Below are positions 22,521 to 33,264 of a stretch of 64,000 bases of DNA, piece by piece. Source of the DNA: Astragalus membranaceus (taxonomy: Eukaryota > Streptophyta > Magnoliopsida > Fabales > Fabaceae); assembly GCA_039519185.1 (NCBI GenBank), contig CM076846.1:138342428-138406427 (forward strand). Reading direction: 5' to 3'. The position numbers and the translations under genes are program-made. The notes under the pieces are model-generated. The model made no database searches. It was not told the origin of the DNA and was given only the letters and a program-made list of their open reading frames with translations. Position 1 is the stretch's first letter. Each line of letters begins with the position of its first letter.

Positions 22521-23780
22521 TTTTTTTTTTAATCAAACAGGCAGTCAGCCCGAATTTATTAATAAAATAAAGAGAGATATAAAAAGCACAAGGGGGGACT
22601 AGACCAAAACCCTTGGTAATAAGGACAATAATAGAATGCCCAACAAGGCCTCTAAAATAAACAACCATAGAACTCTAATGGAAAAAATTCTAAGGCGAAC
22701 AGAAAACCCAAAAGGAGGCAGGGCAACACCTGAGAGTCCCCACACAACCTCCACCCACCACCTCCTGAACTCACACTCCAAACCACAACAGCCTGCATCA
22801 CCTCGCTATCCTCACATTAAGCACATCACAAAGCATCGAGGTTAGAGGTGGAGGCTCGGAGACGACTGGGAGGGGGCAAAGAAGCAGAAGGCAAAGGGGG
22901 AGGAGCCCGGCGATCTGCAAACTGCAATCTGGCGTCCGACAAGGTACAAACTATCGAATCAGCACCCACCAACAGCACACCCCCAGACATCTGGCGCCAT
23001 GACTCCAGCCACCATCGCGAAGTCGTGCTACCGGCCAACACCGCGACAACACCTAGCTTGATCGAGGTAGCCGAGCCACCAACCACCACCGCGGCCTTAC
23101 GCCCCCGGCCAACACCGTGGCACAATCAAGCAAAACCGCGAGCGACAGGGAGAAGTGCCCACGACAAAAGGAGAGGAGGCGTGACTGCGGGTCCAAAGTC
23201 CGAAACGACAGCCACCATTGCGAGCATCAGACAAACCACCGTGAACCACCGCGAAACACCGCATCAGAACCAACCCCTGCGCGAACATAGCACAAACCAC
23301 CGCGAACAGAAGCACTCCATAGTACCTCCAAAAGCGCGCAGATCCACCAACAGGGAGATCCGACCATCAACGCCTCGGGGGAGAGGCCGTGGACGTCACA
23401 GAGGAGATCAGATCCGAGGAAAGGGAGCCCCCAACGGCGGTTCCAACCCAAGCAGCGCCCAACCCATTTTTATTAATTTACAGCCACCGGAACAACCGAA
23501 GTCGAAGATCCAACCACGAAACGGCGACGACGCAAGAACTTATCCAGATCCAGATCGCGAAGAGATCCAAATCGCTTAACAACATATCCAACAGATCCAA
23601 AAGCAGATAAGAGGAACAGACTCAACCAGACCGAAGCCAATAGCGACAGCAGGGCGAAGGAGCACTGAGAGAAGAGGGGAAGAAACCGGGGAGGGAGCCC
23701 CCCCTCCCAGCGGCGGCGGCGCTACTTTCTTTCTCCTGGAGCTCTTTTTTAAGAGAGACTAGATGGTAAGTGGATTCACG
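22521..23780 (-). mobile_element. LINE-like (L1-type) or LINE-derived insert in Gypsy B pol
   Basis: The pol line that should read MHRIIL-EDNSKNYIEG is broken between 23781 and 22520. On the minus strand the insert ends in an A-run (22521-22530) after a sequence like a plant LINE 3' end (aattcgggctgactgcctg). Its 5' part is GC-rich with gccgccgccgctggg and ggtggttcgcggtggt phrases, like a LINE 5' region. No reverse transcriptase or endonuclease is present, so it is deleted or non-autonomous. The 243-codon plus-strand ORF at 22848-23579 is an antisense product of base composition. The target duplication is unclear. Confidence 0.5.
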
Positions 23781-23958
23781 ATAAAATTATCCTATGCATG
23801 CATATTGAAGGGCTAATTCCTTTTATGTATGTCATTTGCCAGCCTATTGCTTTTTTATGCTTTCTTAAGGTACAAATGAAATCATGCTCCTCCTCTATTG
23901 ATAAGTCAGAGGCAATGATCACTGGAAGTGTATCATCTTCCCCTAAGAAAGCATATTT
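23781..23958 (-). pseudogene. Gypsy B pol segment between LINE-like insert and Pack-CACTA
   Basis: It encodes KYAFLGEDDTLPVIIASDLS, then HKKAIGWQMTYIKGISPSIC and MHRIIL, the conserved region just before the reverse transcriptase of Athila/Tat elements. It joins upstream to LPKHL at 29808 once the CACTA element is removed. Confidence 0.85.
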
Positions 23959-25689
23959 CACTAGTGCAGAAAAGGGATTTAAAGTCAGGCAAATTGGCCT
24001 TTTAAAGTCAGGCGCCGGCTTGACTTCTATTAAGGCGACTTTGTATGTCAGGAGCTTTAAAGTCAGGCGACGGCTCGACTTCATATGTTTGTTTTTAAGT
24101 CAAGCTTTTAACCGCCTGACTTTAATTACTAATGTTCGGTCCAGACAATAACTTTTAAAGTCAGGTGCTAGTCTGACTTTAAAGATGCTTTTAAGTCGAA
24201 CGTTTTGCCGCCTGACTTTGAAAGTTTTTGTTTTAAAGTCAGGTTTGTATCCACCCGACTTTAAAGGTCTTTATTTTTTAATTTTTTATTTAGCTTTTAG
24301 GTGATTCATCCTGCATATATTAATTCGACTCCACCAGTGGCATCAAATTCATAAACCTAGCAACACACATTCTATATAAAAGTACTAAATTTTGCTTCAA
24401 AAGTATCATTAGCAAATTAGAACTTAATTTAGTAGTTCAACATTCAATTGGCTAATATCAAACAAAGGTAAATGATACGATACACAGGCAAAATTACAAA
24501 TATCAAAGATAGTAATAACTAAATCCTAAGCTTTAACAATTAACAAGATTAACTAATGTTTACAAAAGAATAAAAGAAAAATAAAAATAAAAAAAACTAC
24601 TGGAAAATACATCAAGCAAGGGCAACACTGAGGTGGGGCTGGTATCGCTTGAACCCTGAAAATATAAGGGCATGGTCATCTCATTGCATAATTACATAAA
24701 TAACTGCCAATTGTTTAGAAAGAAATAAAGTAAATACTAGCTTATAGATGCATGATCCATCAGATTATCATGCGCGACATTAATATAGCTAAAAACCAGT
24801 AACTGAAGAGAAAAAATTTTAAGGCTCTTGATTTCAACATACCCAACTAAATTGACCAAGCCTTCCCATTATGCTCCAACAGTCCAACTATGGCACCTAT
24901 ATAACATAACATAAGAGGAAAGTGATTATCAATGAGAAGTAGATGAAATATTATGTGGCAATAGTGTGACACTAAGGAGTTTTGGTTTTTTATGCAATGC
25001 AGGATGGCCACAATGTGGGGAATCAGGCAGTACCACCATAAACAACAATTAAGTATTGTGAAATTATTGAAAATCTTTGGATTCTCAATGTCATCTTCTT
25101 CATGCTTGGTATGATCATTTAGAGAAACTTCTTGATGAACTTGCTAAGATAGCAATAGCAAACTTTGCTGCTGTGGTAGAAACCATTTTCCAACAACAAG
25201 AAGAAGAGTTATTTTTGAAAAGAAAATGCGAGGAGATAGGAAAGGAACATGCATGAAAAAGCAAGCAATTTGAACAATGGGTGTACAAGTATAAGCAAAA
25301 GAAAAGAGATGATGGAGATTAACAGAAGTAACCTGCAATTTTACAGACCATGAGAACTCTACAAAGTAATTTTAGAACAAACTGAAATTACAGGACTGCT
25401 ATACATATTTTATATACCTTCCAAATCTAATTGCCTAATATAGCACTGAAGCACATTTCATCTATGCACACAACTGTTAAGTGTACTTGATACTATACAC
25501 ATTTCATAGACAAAATCAGTATCCCAAATAGATATGAAGGACTAATAATTAGGGTAAAAAACCGACAGAAACCAATAAGAAATCCTTTCCTCTGGATAAG
25601 ATTGCCAACATAAACAGTGGTATATTGAGGATTCTTCTCTGGACCATCGTCATTAGACGCGGGCAGAGGGTTACGCGGATTCTTCTTTA

Positions 25690-26001
25690 TTGGATGATTT
25701 ATTATCTAATAAGTTCACCAATGAACAACATCAAAATTGGAACAACTTACTTCTCAACAACATTAACATGATTACTCTCACTGCAGTAACTTTAGCTGGT
25801 GTTGCAGCAGCAACAAGTAGTGGTGCTGCACCACTTTTAACTATGAAACTATCATCAACTCTTATGTTTTCTGCAGCTACAAGATTGTTTAAACAGCTTC
25901 AGACCCAGGAAGAGCTTCAAAAATTGAAAACAGAAAACGCCCAGGTATATCAATCTAATATTGTTCCCAACCTAAACAGAAAGGCGAATTGTGACCAATA
26001 G
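25690..26001 (+). pseudogene. Captured fragment resembling At4g22030-type F-box proteins
   Basis: The 103-codon frame contains NWNNLLLNNINMITLTAVTL, then AGVAAATSSGAAPLLTMKLS, STLMFSAAT and RLFKQLQTQ. From memory this pattern matches the C-terminal region of the plant proteins annotated as probable F-box protein At4g22030. Relative to that family a segment between SAAT and RLFKQ seems missing. It is read on the opposite strand to the other captured pieces. The assignment is by recall, not by search. Confidence 0.5.
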
Positions 26002-26629
26002 AAAATCCATTTATCAGATATACTATTACTGAGTGGTTTGCTACTCGACGCTGCTGCTTTTTTTCTCTATAAATCCAACATAGGGAATAGATTTTTGCTC
26101 AATACAAAATAATATTTACCCTCTCAGAGTTGCCTTTTCGATGCTGCTGCTCTTCCTACACATGCTTCAGTTTAGTGAGTTTAGCAAATGTTGCAGATAA
26201 ATTCCCAGATTTGTCGTCTCCAGCCACATACCAACATCCTGATAAAACAAATGAAAGATAAGAAACAACAAAGTTGTTAGAGACAACTAGTTTTTTTTAT
26301 AAACATTGTGGCGGTTAAGAACCGCCGCTAACTTCTATATTCTTCTTTTTTTTGCTTTTTTAACCTATTCGCTTATTCATTTTGTTCTGTTTGGAGCCAT
26401 ACTTGTATGATAGAAGCTTATTTTAACATTTTTTTTTGTGTTCAAATAGCTCATAATGAAAAACCTTACCCAAAAAACTTACTAAAAAATGCCAAAACCA
26501 AAGTAATCAGTTACAGACTTGCATTTGATCTTTATACAACATAAGTATACTATTCATTCAAAATAAAAGAAACACGTCAGCACACAAGCCGATAAATCAA
26601 ACCACAAAAAGTAATTGAATCATTCAGAC

Positions 26630-26755
26630 CAACAGTGTCCAGACTTGTTGAAATAGGTATGATTCCTACATGACAAATAGCACCATATGAAGGTCGAAAT
26701 CCAAGAATCCCACAGAACGTATCAGATACTCTCACCCTTCCAACAGTATCAATGC
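26630..26755 (-). pseudogene. Captured amidase exon (AMI1/TOC64-like)
   Basis: The minus strand reads GIDTVGRVRVSDTFCGILGF then RPSYGAICHVGIIPISTSLD TVG. This is the amidase-signature region of plant amidase 1 and TOC64-type proteins, where the family has G-x-D-T-G-G-S/G-V-R-x-P. An acceptor attttacag lies just before 26755 and a donor G/GTCTGA after 26630, so it was captured from genomic DNA with splice sites. The family Gly in DTVGG is replaced (R), and the piece is only 42 codons, so no enzyme is made. Confidence 0.75.
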
Positions 26756-27167
26756 CTGTAAAATACAATGGTGCAACAATATCAAAAACAATTTCACAAA
26801 TCAGCATATTGTGCGGAAACATGAATGTACATAAAAGTAAAACAATGAATTCAAAATTATGTTGCTAATATTCTTCAAAGACATACATGTATGTATAGTA
26901 GTTATTTTATCCCTAGCAATGTAACTAATATCTAATAATAGATGTGTGTAATTTTAGAACATGTATAGATCAGAAACCATCATGGTATAACTACCTTGTA
27001 ACATCTATAAGTAGGACTGTCTAAACCTGCCATGATTATCTGTATTTAGAGGAAAAGGAAAAAACAACAATCAAGAAGTATGGTAAGCTACTGAAAAGAT
27101 ATGAAGAAGTGAGAAGCTAACCCAATGAGAAATCAACAAAATTAGTACATTTTCAATGTGTACCTAC

Positions 27168-27291
27168 TTTCACCAGTAGCACGAATACATGTATAAGAGC
27201 AATGTCGACATCCACTATACATGTAGGTGTGGTGAAGAAAAATACTTTCAAGCTGATACTCCTTCATGCCCATTTTAGCTTGTCTCATAAC
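27168..27291 (-). pseudogene. Captured Xaa-Pro dipeptidase (prolidase) exon
   Basis: The minus strand reads VMRQAKMGMKEYQLESIFLH then HTYMYSGCRHCSYTCIRATGE, the start of the metallopeptidase (pita-bread) domain of plant prolidase. An acceptor gaacag precedes 27291 and a donor GAAA/GTAGGT follows 27168, in the phase expected for the next residue Asn. One change from the usual CICATGE to CIRATGE is visible. It is a single exon, not a gene. Confidence 0.75.
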
Positions 27292-28591
27292 CTGTTCAAT
27301 CACTAACTTTATAAAATAAGTGGAAAAATCTGACTGCATTTACAAAGCAAACTTGAACAATCAAACTTAAAGAAGATAGAAAACAACTTCAGTGAAAACA
27401 TATGCAGCAGAGAAATAGTTCCATAACCTGTCCTTCATAAAGGCCAAATCTAGGTATCATAATTTTCATTTTGTAACTCAGATAAAAGTTAAGTTGAAAG
27501 CAACAGATTTCAAGGAAATCAAGAAACACATCCTTCTTTTGAATATGTGTAACCACAAAAGCTAATAAACACAAAACTTTGTCCCAAGGGTCTAGGTAAA
27601 CTTGCATACTTTGGTGAAGAATGATGTATTTAAAACCAAGAGTTTACTCCTAGTAAGCAAAGTGTTATAAGATGATAAAACCAGGAACTCTAATCACCCA
27701 GTCCTCCATATCAAAAATATCACAGGCCTTACGAATCTGAACGAAAAGACTAAAACGTCACCACAAAATACAAGCACAAAAGAGAATTTAGTAATTTATT
27801 GTTAATCAAATAGACTTAATTGTACAGTGTCTCTGTAGAATTTATTTCCTTAGAAATTACAAACTTGCTCTTAGTTCTTTGAACATTGAATACAACATGT
27901 TGAATGACACATTGATGAAAACAAGCTCAATACACATTGATGAAAAGCTAGAAGTTGTTAAGCTCAATACACATTGATGAAAACAAACTCAATACACATA
28001 ATTAATAATATTGTGTGATAAAATTCCAAACATAATGAAATAATGACAATATGAAGAGAATGCAAAAAAAAAATAGAATACAAGCTGATTAAGCTTCAAG
28101 CATAAATAAAATACCCATACCCAAATCAAGTTTTCAGTAGCACCTTGTCATTTAAGAAGCGTTCCCAAGCCAAATAGCTACAAGCAATAGGTAATGCACT
28201 TATAACTTAATAGCATATTGAGTTCTCAATAATGGAATGTTTAGCAAAATGAGTCCCACACCACATTCAAATTTCAATAATGGGAGGTTTAGCAAAATTA
28301 GTCCCACACCAGAATGACTTGTGTGATAAGCAATAATTGTTATGCTCTTCAATTTAATTCTCAATGAATGCATGCTATGCAACCACATCTACCAAAACAT
28401 AGAATTCAATAAAGTTTCAACTGTCCAAATAGAATTCATATCAGTTAAATGTTGCAGAACCACAAATTTAAAACAGCATGTTAAAATGAACTCAAAACTA
28501 GACATCTAATTGAAAGGTAACTCAAGAATGCATTTTCTCTAAAAAGAGCACCAAGTATAATATATAATAAATTTGGAAAAAATGAACTCAC

Positions 28592-28692
28592 TTGATTAAA
28601 TGGCCGTGTTTCTTTGCAATAAGCCCTTTCTAAAACTCCATCACTGTTAAGTGCACGAATTACACCCAGAGCAGTACTATATCCAGCTGTGG
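28592..28692 (-). pseudogene. Captured methylthioribose-1-phosphate isomerase (MTNA/eIF2B-like) exon
   Basis: The minus strand reads ATAGYSTALGVIRALNSDGV then LERAYCKETRPFNQ. This is the catalytic-cysteine region of the MTNA/eIF2B-related fold used in the methionine salvage pathway. The borders are a tcattttag acceptor at 28693 and a CAA/GTGAGT donor at 28591. Only one 101-bp exon is present. Confidence 0.78.
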
Positions 28693-29245
28693 CTAAAATG
28701 AGTAATGAATCAAACACAGTTGCAAGTGAGTACAAATGAAAACATATTTCACGATTACAAACACCTCATAATATCAAACAAATGAAAACATAAGATATTT
28801 ATGTTTATAAGCTCAATAACTGTAGTCATCATATATTTTCCTAAGCTCAAAAACTGCATTATTCTTATATGAAACTATAACATTAGTCAGAAACCCTAAA
28901 ATAAACCCAACATAGCATCGTCCATTGAAACCAAAATATAAGTTAAAATTTGTTTGATATTGTGTCAACTACTCAATAATCATGAAATATCCGTGGTGTA
29001 TTTACAATAACCCTAACCAGTAACAATAACCCTATCTTGAGAGGCATGATGAGCGGAAAAGCTGTTGTATTTACAATAACCAGTTACAAAAAGAAAAATC
29101 AAAGAGAGGAAGAGACGAAGAGGGGGAAGATGAAGAGGGGAGGAAACGAAGAGGGGGAAGACGAAGAGGATTACCTGAAGCAAGATCTTTAACGGCTGAA
29201 GCAAAGGGTTTTCCTTGCTGCTCTTTAACGGCTGAAGCAAAGGGA

Positions 29246-29540
29246 TCAACGATTTTCCTTGTTCAGCCCTAACAATTTGGAAGCAAGAGGAGTTGAAGTG
29301 ATTAGGGTTTGAGAGTGAAAATCAAAGAGATCTTTCTGCCATGAACTAGAAATCGTAGATGAGAACAGAAAGGAAGAGGAAGAGCTTTTTCTGTGAGCGA
29401 TTGTAGCTGATGAAGGAAGAGGAAGGGTTTTCTGCCATGAAAATCGAAGAATCAGAGGAAACCCTAGTGTTTGAGAGAGTGGAAGAGCGCCGAGGTTGAG
29501 CACCGTGGAAGCTGTGAGTGCGTGAACTTGAGCGCAAGAG
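29246..29540 (-). other. Leader-like or captured segment near the right end of the Pack-CACTA
   Basis: On the minus strand this is S/L-rich, T/C-rich sequence with two overlapping ORFs (85 and 63 codons) starting MLNLGALPLSQTLGF or MRSSSRTHSFHGAQP. Serine-rich N-termini can be transit peptides, but nothing continues it. The following gctgaagcaaaggg is repeated at 29193-29206 and 29229-29242. Parent gene unknown. Confidence 0.25.
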
Positions 29541-29807
29541 AATGTGTGAGAGAATGAAATTAGATAGTGCTTTTTATTTTTAATTGTTAATTACTTTTGA
29601 AGTCACGCTATATACCGGCATGTCTTAAAATGTTAAAAGTTTTCATTTTTAAAGTCACGCATTTTTACGCTTGACATAAAAACACGAGTGCCAAATTAAA
29701 ATTTTCATCTTAATTACAAGTTTGCCACCGCCTCTTAGTATAAAGTCAGGCATCTGAGCGCTTGACTTTAAATGTCTAATTCTTTTCCTATTTTTCCACT
29801 AGTGTTT

Positions 29808-30232
29808 CAAATGTTTGGGAAGCTCTTTCAATTCTAATTTTGGAGGTTGTTCAATTGAGGGTAAATTCTTTTTAAGGTTAGGGTCTTCTAAATTGAGAGA
29901 TTCAAAAGTTCTAGACCATACTGCTTATGGAACTACTTCTGCACTAAATGGTCAAGAGAATTGATAGTTGAACACTACTCTTCAATCTCCTCTGCAGGAT
30001 ACTTTAGGGCATTCATCACATTGAATTTCACCTCTTGATCATTTACTCTCATGGTTAGTTCCCCTTTTTGCACATCAATCAGTGCTTTCCCAGTTGCTAA
30101 GAATGGTCTTCCAAGAATAACTGGAACTTCTTCATCTGCAACAAAATCAAGAATAACAAAATCTGCAGGGAATATAAATTTGTCAACCTTTACCAAAATA
30201 TCTTCAATAGTTCCCTCTGGGTAAGCTATTGA
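29808..30232 (-). pseudogene. Gypsy B protease, C-terminal half
   Basis: The minus strand encodes DILVKVDKFIFPADFVILDF, ADEEVPVILGRPFLATGKAL and KFNVMNALKYPAEE, the C-terminal half of an Athila/Tat retropepsin, including the ILGRPFL flap-end motif. It joins upstream to SLAGRSI at 32966 once solo LTR F is removed. Confidence 0.85.
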
Positions 30233-32965
30233 TGTAACGCCCCAAATATTTAATTAAATAATTTAATTAAATATTTAGGTATTCAATTATTTATTTTATT
30301 TATTTTAATTGGTGCAATTATATTAATGTTGGATTGAGAGGTGTGTAATTGGGTTTTAGGTGATGGCGTTAGTAATCGGGCTTAAGCTGAAGGAAAGCCC
30401 GCGATTCAAGCCCACTAGCTAGGCGCATATTTAAGTCTGAAAATTAGAGTTTGGCTCATTTGGTGAAAAAGAAAGAAATTGCGAAGAGGAGAGAAAGAGA
30501 GAAGAAGGGCGGCGCGAATCCCAAGGAGGAGAAGAGGAGTTCGCGAATCAGGGAGAGGCAGGAAGCTGTGTTGCTGTATTCTGTTGGTGACTTCCCTCCA
30601 GAGTCTTCTAATCCTAATAACTAAGGTAAGGGTGAGACCTCTCTTTCACTATAATGGTGGGTATGATGGGTATTAGGGTGGGGGCTTAGACCTATGATGC
30701 CTATATTCGATTTTGATGTTAAATTGATGATAGATATAATGTGACTTTGTTAATTGAAAAGTTGGCTTGATTTGGTGATTGTTGCAACCCTAGGAATTTA
30801 GTTTTCATAGGTGTTGATATGAATTGCATGCTAGGTGTTTGACAAATTGTATTTTTATGTTGTGATTGACAAATTATGGTGATTGGTATTGGTGGTTGGA
30901 AAATTGGTGATTTGAATTGGTGAGAAATCGAAAATAATGGTCCTAGGGCGCCATGGGCGCCATTTGTCTTAGTGCTGTTTTTGGCGCCCCATGCCTGGGC
31001 GCCGTACCTGTCCATATTACCTGGTGTTTCAGTTGCTGTTTTTGGCGCTCAGTGCATGGGCACCGTATCTGGGTGTGTCTCGTGTGCCAATGAGCAATGT
31101 TGGGTGTTCCTGTGTTTGACGCCCTGGGTGTGGGCGCCGTGTGCCAAGTTGTTGCGTTGCTGTTTTTGGCGCCCTGGGTGTGGGCGCCGTGTGCCAGGGT
31201 GTGTGGCTGTGTGGCTGTGCGTGGGTGTGTGTGTTGCTGTGTCTTGGCGCCTTGTGCCTGGGCGCCAGAATCCTGCTGTGTTGCCTGTTGCTGGCGCTGA
31301 GGGGCGCCAAGGGCGCCAATGTTGCTGCCTGCGCCAGTTTTTGTGTTGCTGCCTGTGTCTAAGTGCTGGGCGCCAATGTTGCTGCCTGCGCCAGTTTTTG
31401 TGTTGCTGCCTGTGTCTAAGTGCTGGGCGCCAATGTTGCTGCCTGCGCCAGTTTTTGTGTTGCTGCCTGTGTCTAAGTGCTGGGCGCCAATGTTGCTGCC
31501 TGCGCTAGTTTTTGTGTTGCTGCCTGTGTCTAAGTGCTGGGCGCCAATGTTGCTGTCTGCGCCAGTTTTTGTGTTGCTGCCTGTGTCTAAGTGCTGGGCG
31601 CCAATGTTGCTGCCTGCGCCAGTTTCTGTGTTGCTGTGTTGCTGGGCGCCAGGATCCCCTATGGGCGCCATTTTCAGGATGTTGCCCAAATGTTCCCCGG
31701 TTTTGTTTTTGTCATATCTTTTGACTCGGGTGTCTGTTTTAAGTGTTTCAAAGTGCGTTGTGAAGCTTATTCAGTTGTCTACAGTTACATTCTGTTTTAA
31801 GATAAAAATTATTATTTTTCTGATGGTTTCTGGGTGCCTGAAGTGGCTGTCCCCGGTGGTTGTTGTTGTTGGCGTTGTAAAACTATTTCGGTGTTTAAAA
31901 CCCTCTTTGGTGTCCTATTTGGTGTCGTGAGCTGAAGTAAAACCCTTAAATGTAGTCGGTAATATTAGTGTCCCGATGTCAATAATGATGTGTTGATGTT
32001 TTGACGATAATGCCCTAATGGCTATTGCGTTGATTGACGATGGTATTGATGATGAATAAAAGCTGTGGTTTTATAAGTGACGATGATGCCATAAAGGCTG
32101 TTAGCGACGATGATGTTAATGACGATGAATGTTAGTGACAAATGCATGTGTGACGATAACTTGACAGGTGATGTGCCTCTCATTGGCAAATTCGTAAGTG
32201 ATGGGTCGTTAAGTTGACTGTGCTTGTATGAGAATGTCTCTGGTGCATGGTATGGTGTCTCATACATCTCATGTGCATAAACAAGTGACGATGATGCCAT
32301 AAAGGCTATTTAGTGACGATGATGACATAAAGGCTATTTAGTGACGATGATGACAGGTACCACTTGCATATGCCCGTTGCGATGGGCTGCATTTCATACA
32401 TGTTCATGACATTGTGATGACTTGCAGTGATGACTGATTTGATGTTGCGATGTGGTTTATATAGAGTTTGTAGCTCTAGCATAATACTTATCATATGCAC
32501 TATTATATTGTTAGATGAACTCACCCCTTCTGTTTGAATGTTACCCCTATGCGGTAACGTGCAGGTGATCTCGAGTGAAGGCTTAGATACCTTCGTTAGC
32601 TGAGTCGGGCCGTCTGCTCTGATACGTAGCACTCAGGGGGGGATGAACACTTGTCTTTAATTATTGCATAACTGTTTTATTTTGCAAAGATGTTATGGTT
32701 GTTTCATTTGAATCCTTAAACTTTATTCCGCTGCGTGGTGATGGAGTATATTACTGTGTTGACTAAACAAGTGTTTTGGGTTCGTCCCATTAGCAGGGTG
32801 TTATGTATCGCATTTTCCTTTATACAGTGGACTTTATGATTGACACTATTATTTGCGAGTTGTGAATGTTTTAAGTTGAAATGTGACATTCCTTTAGTTG
32901 ACAAAAAAAAAAGAAGGAACTCTGATTTTATTAATATTTTACCGGGTAGAAAAAGGGGTGTTACA
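30233..32965. mobile_element. Solo LTR F (Gypsy type) inserted in Gypsy B protease
   Basis: It starts TGTAACGCCCC and ends GGGGTGTTACA, imperfect 11-bp inverted ends. The target duplication attga flanks it (30228-30232, 32966-32970). No primer site, gag or pol lies inside the 2733 bp, so it is a solo LTR left by LTR-LTR recombination. A GC-rich block at 30945-31670 is full of ggcgcc words and a 57-bp minisatellite. AT-richer sequence with gacgatgatg repeats (32020-32360) follows. ORFs at 30943-31930 are repeat-driven. Confidence 0.85.
31311..31652. repeat. 57-bp minisatellite in solo LTR F
   Basis: The unit starts gggcgccaatgttgctgcct and recurs at 31311, 31368, 31425, 31482, 31539 and 31596 with a few substitutions. 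Because 57 is divisible by 3, long ORFs stay open on both strands; these are not genes. Confidence 0.92.
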
Positions 32966-33264
32966 ATTGATCTGCCTGCCAGTGACACTGTTACAGTGGT
33001 AGGCTTAGCAATTCCAATCCCTAGCTTTGTAAAGATAGATTTAGGCATCAAGTTTATGCTTGCACCTAAATCACACAATGCACGACCAGTATAGAATTTG
33101 CCTATGGAAAATGGAATTGTAAAACTACCAGGGTCTTTCAATTTTCTTGGAATTTTGTTTTGCAAAATCAAACTACATTCTTTGGACATAACAACTGTTT
33201 CAAAATCCCCTAATCTTTTTCTTTTTGAAAGCACATCTTTCATAAATTTAGCATAATTAGGCAT
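32966..33264 (-). pseudogene. Gypsy B protease, N-terminal half
   Basis: The minus strand encodes MPNYAKFMKDVLSKRKRLGD and the active site ALCDLGASINLMPKSIF, ending SLAGRSI at the solo LTR. A TAA at 33262-33264 splits it from gag where relatives have a glutamine codon, so a single C-to-T change made a stop. Confidence 0.87.

Larger units (their letters stand above)
23959..29804. mobile_element. Pack-CACTA element carrying several host-gene fragments
   Basis: Ends are CACTAGTGCAGAAAAGGG (23959) and the complement of CACTAGTGGAAAAATAGG (29804), with 3-bp target duplication ttt on both sides (23956-23958, 29805-29807). Its removal restores the Gypsy B protein (LPKHLKYAFLGEDD). Subterminal zones (23979-24270 and 29590-29775) hold many direct and inverted taaagtcaggcg units. 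No TNP1/TNP2-type transposase is visible. The interior contains exon-sized pieces of unrelated plant genes, several with splice sites. Other stretches, for example 24300-25680 and 27400-28500, have no gene I can name. Confidence 0.88.

Noticed and set aside
22848..23579. 243-codon plus-strand ORF rich in R, P and T
   Set aside because: It lies antisense in a GC-rich LINE-like insert, has no recognisable domain and overlaps another open frame, so it is a base-composition artefact.
30943..31930. Long ORFs on both strands in solo LTR F
   Set aside because: They follow a 57-bp minisatellite whose length is divisible by three; open frames on both strands are expected and mean nothing.
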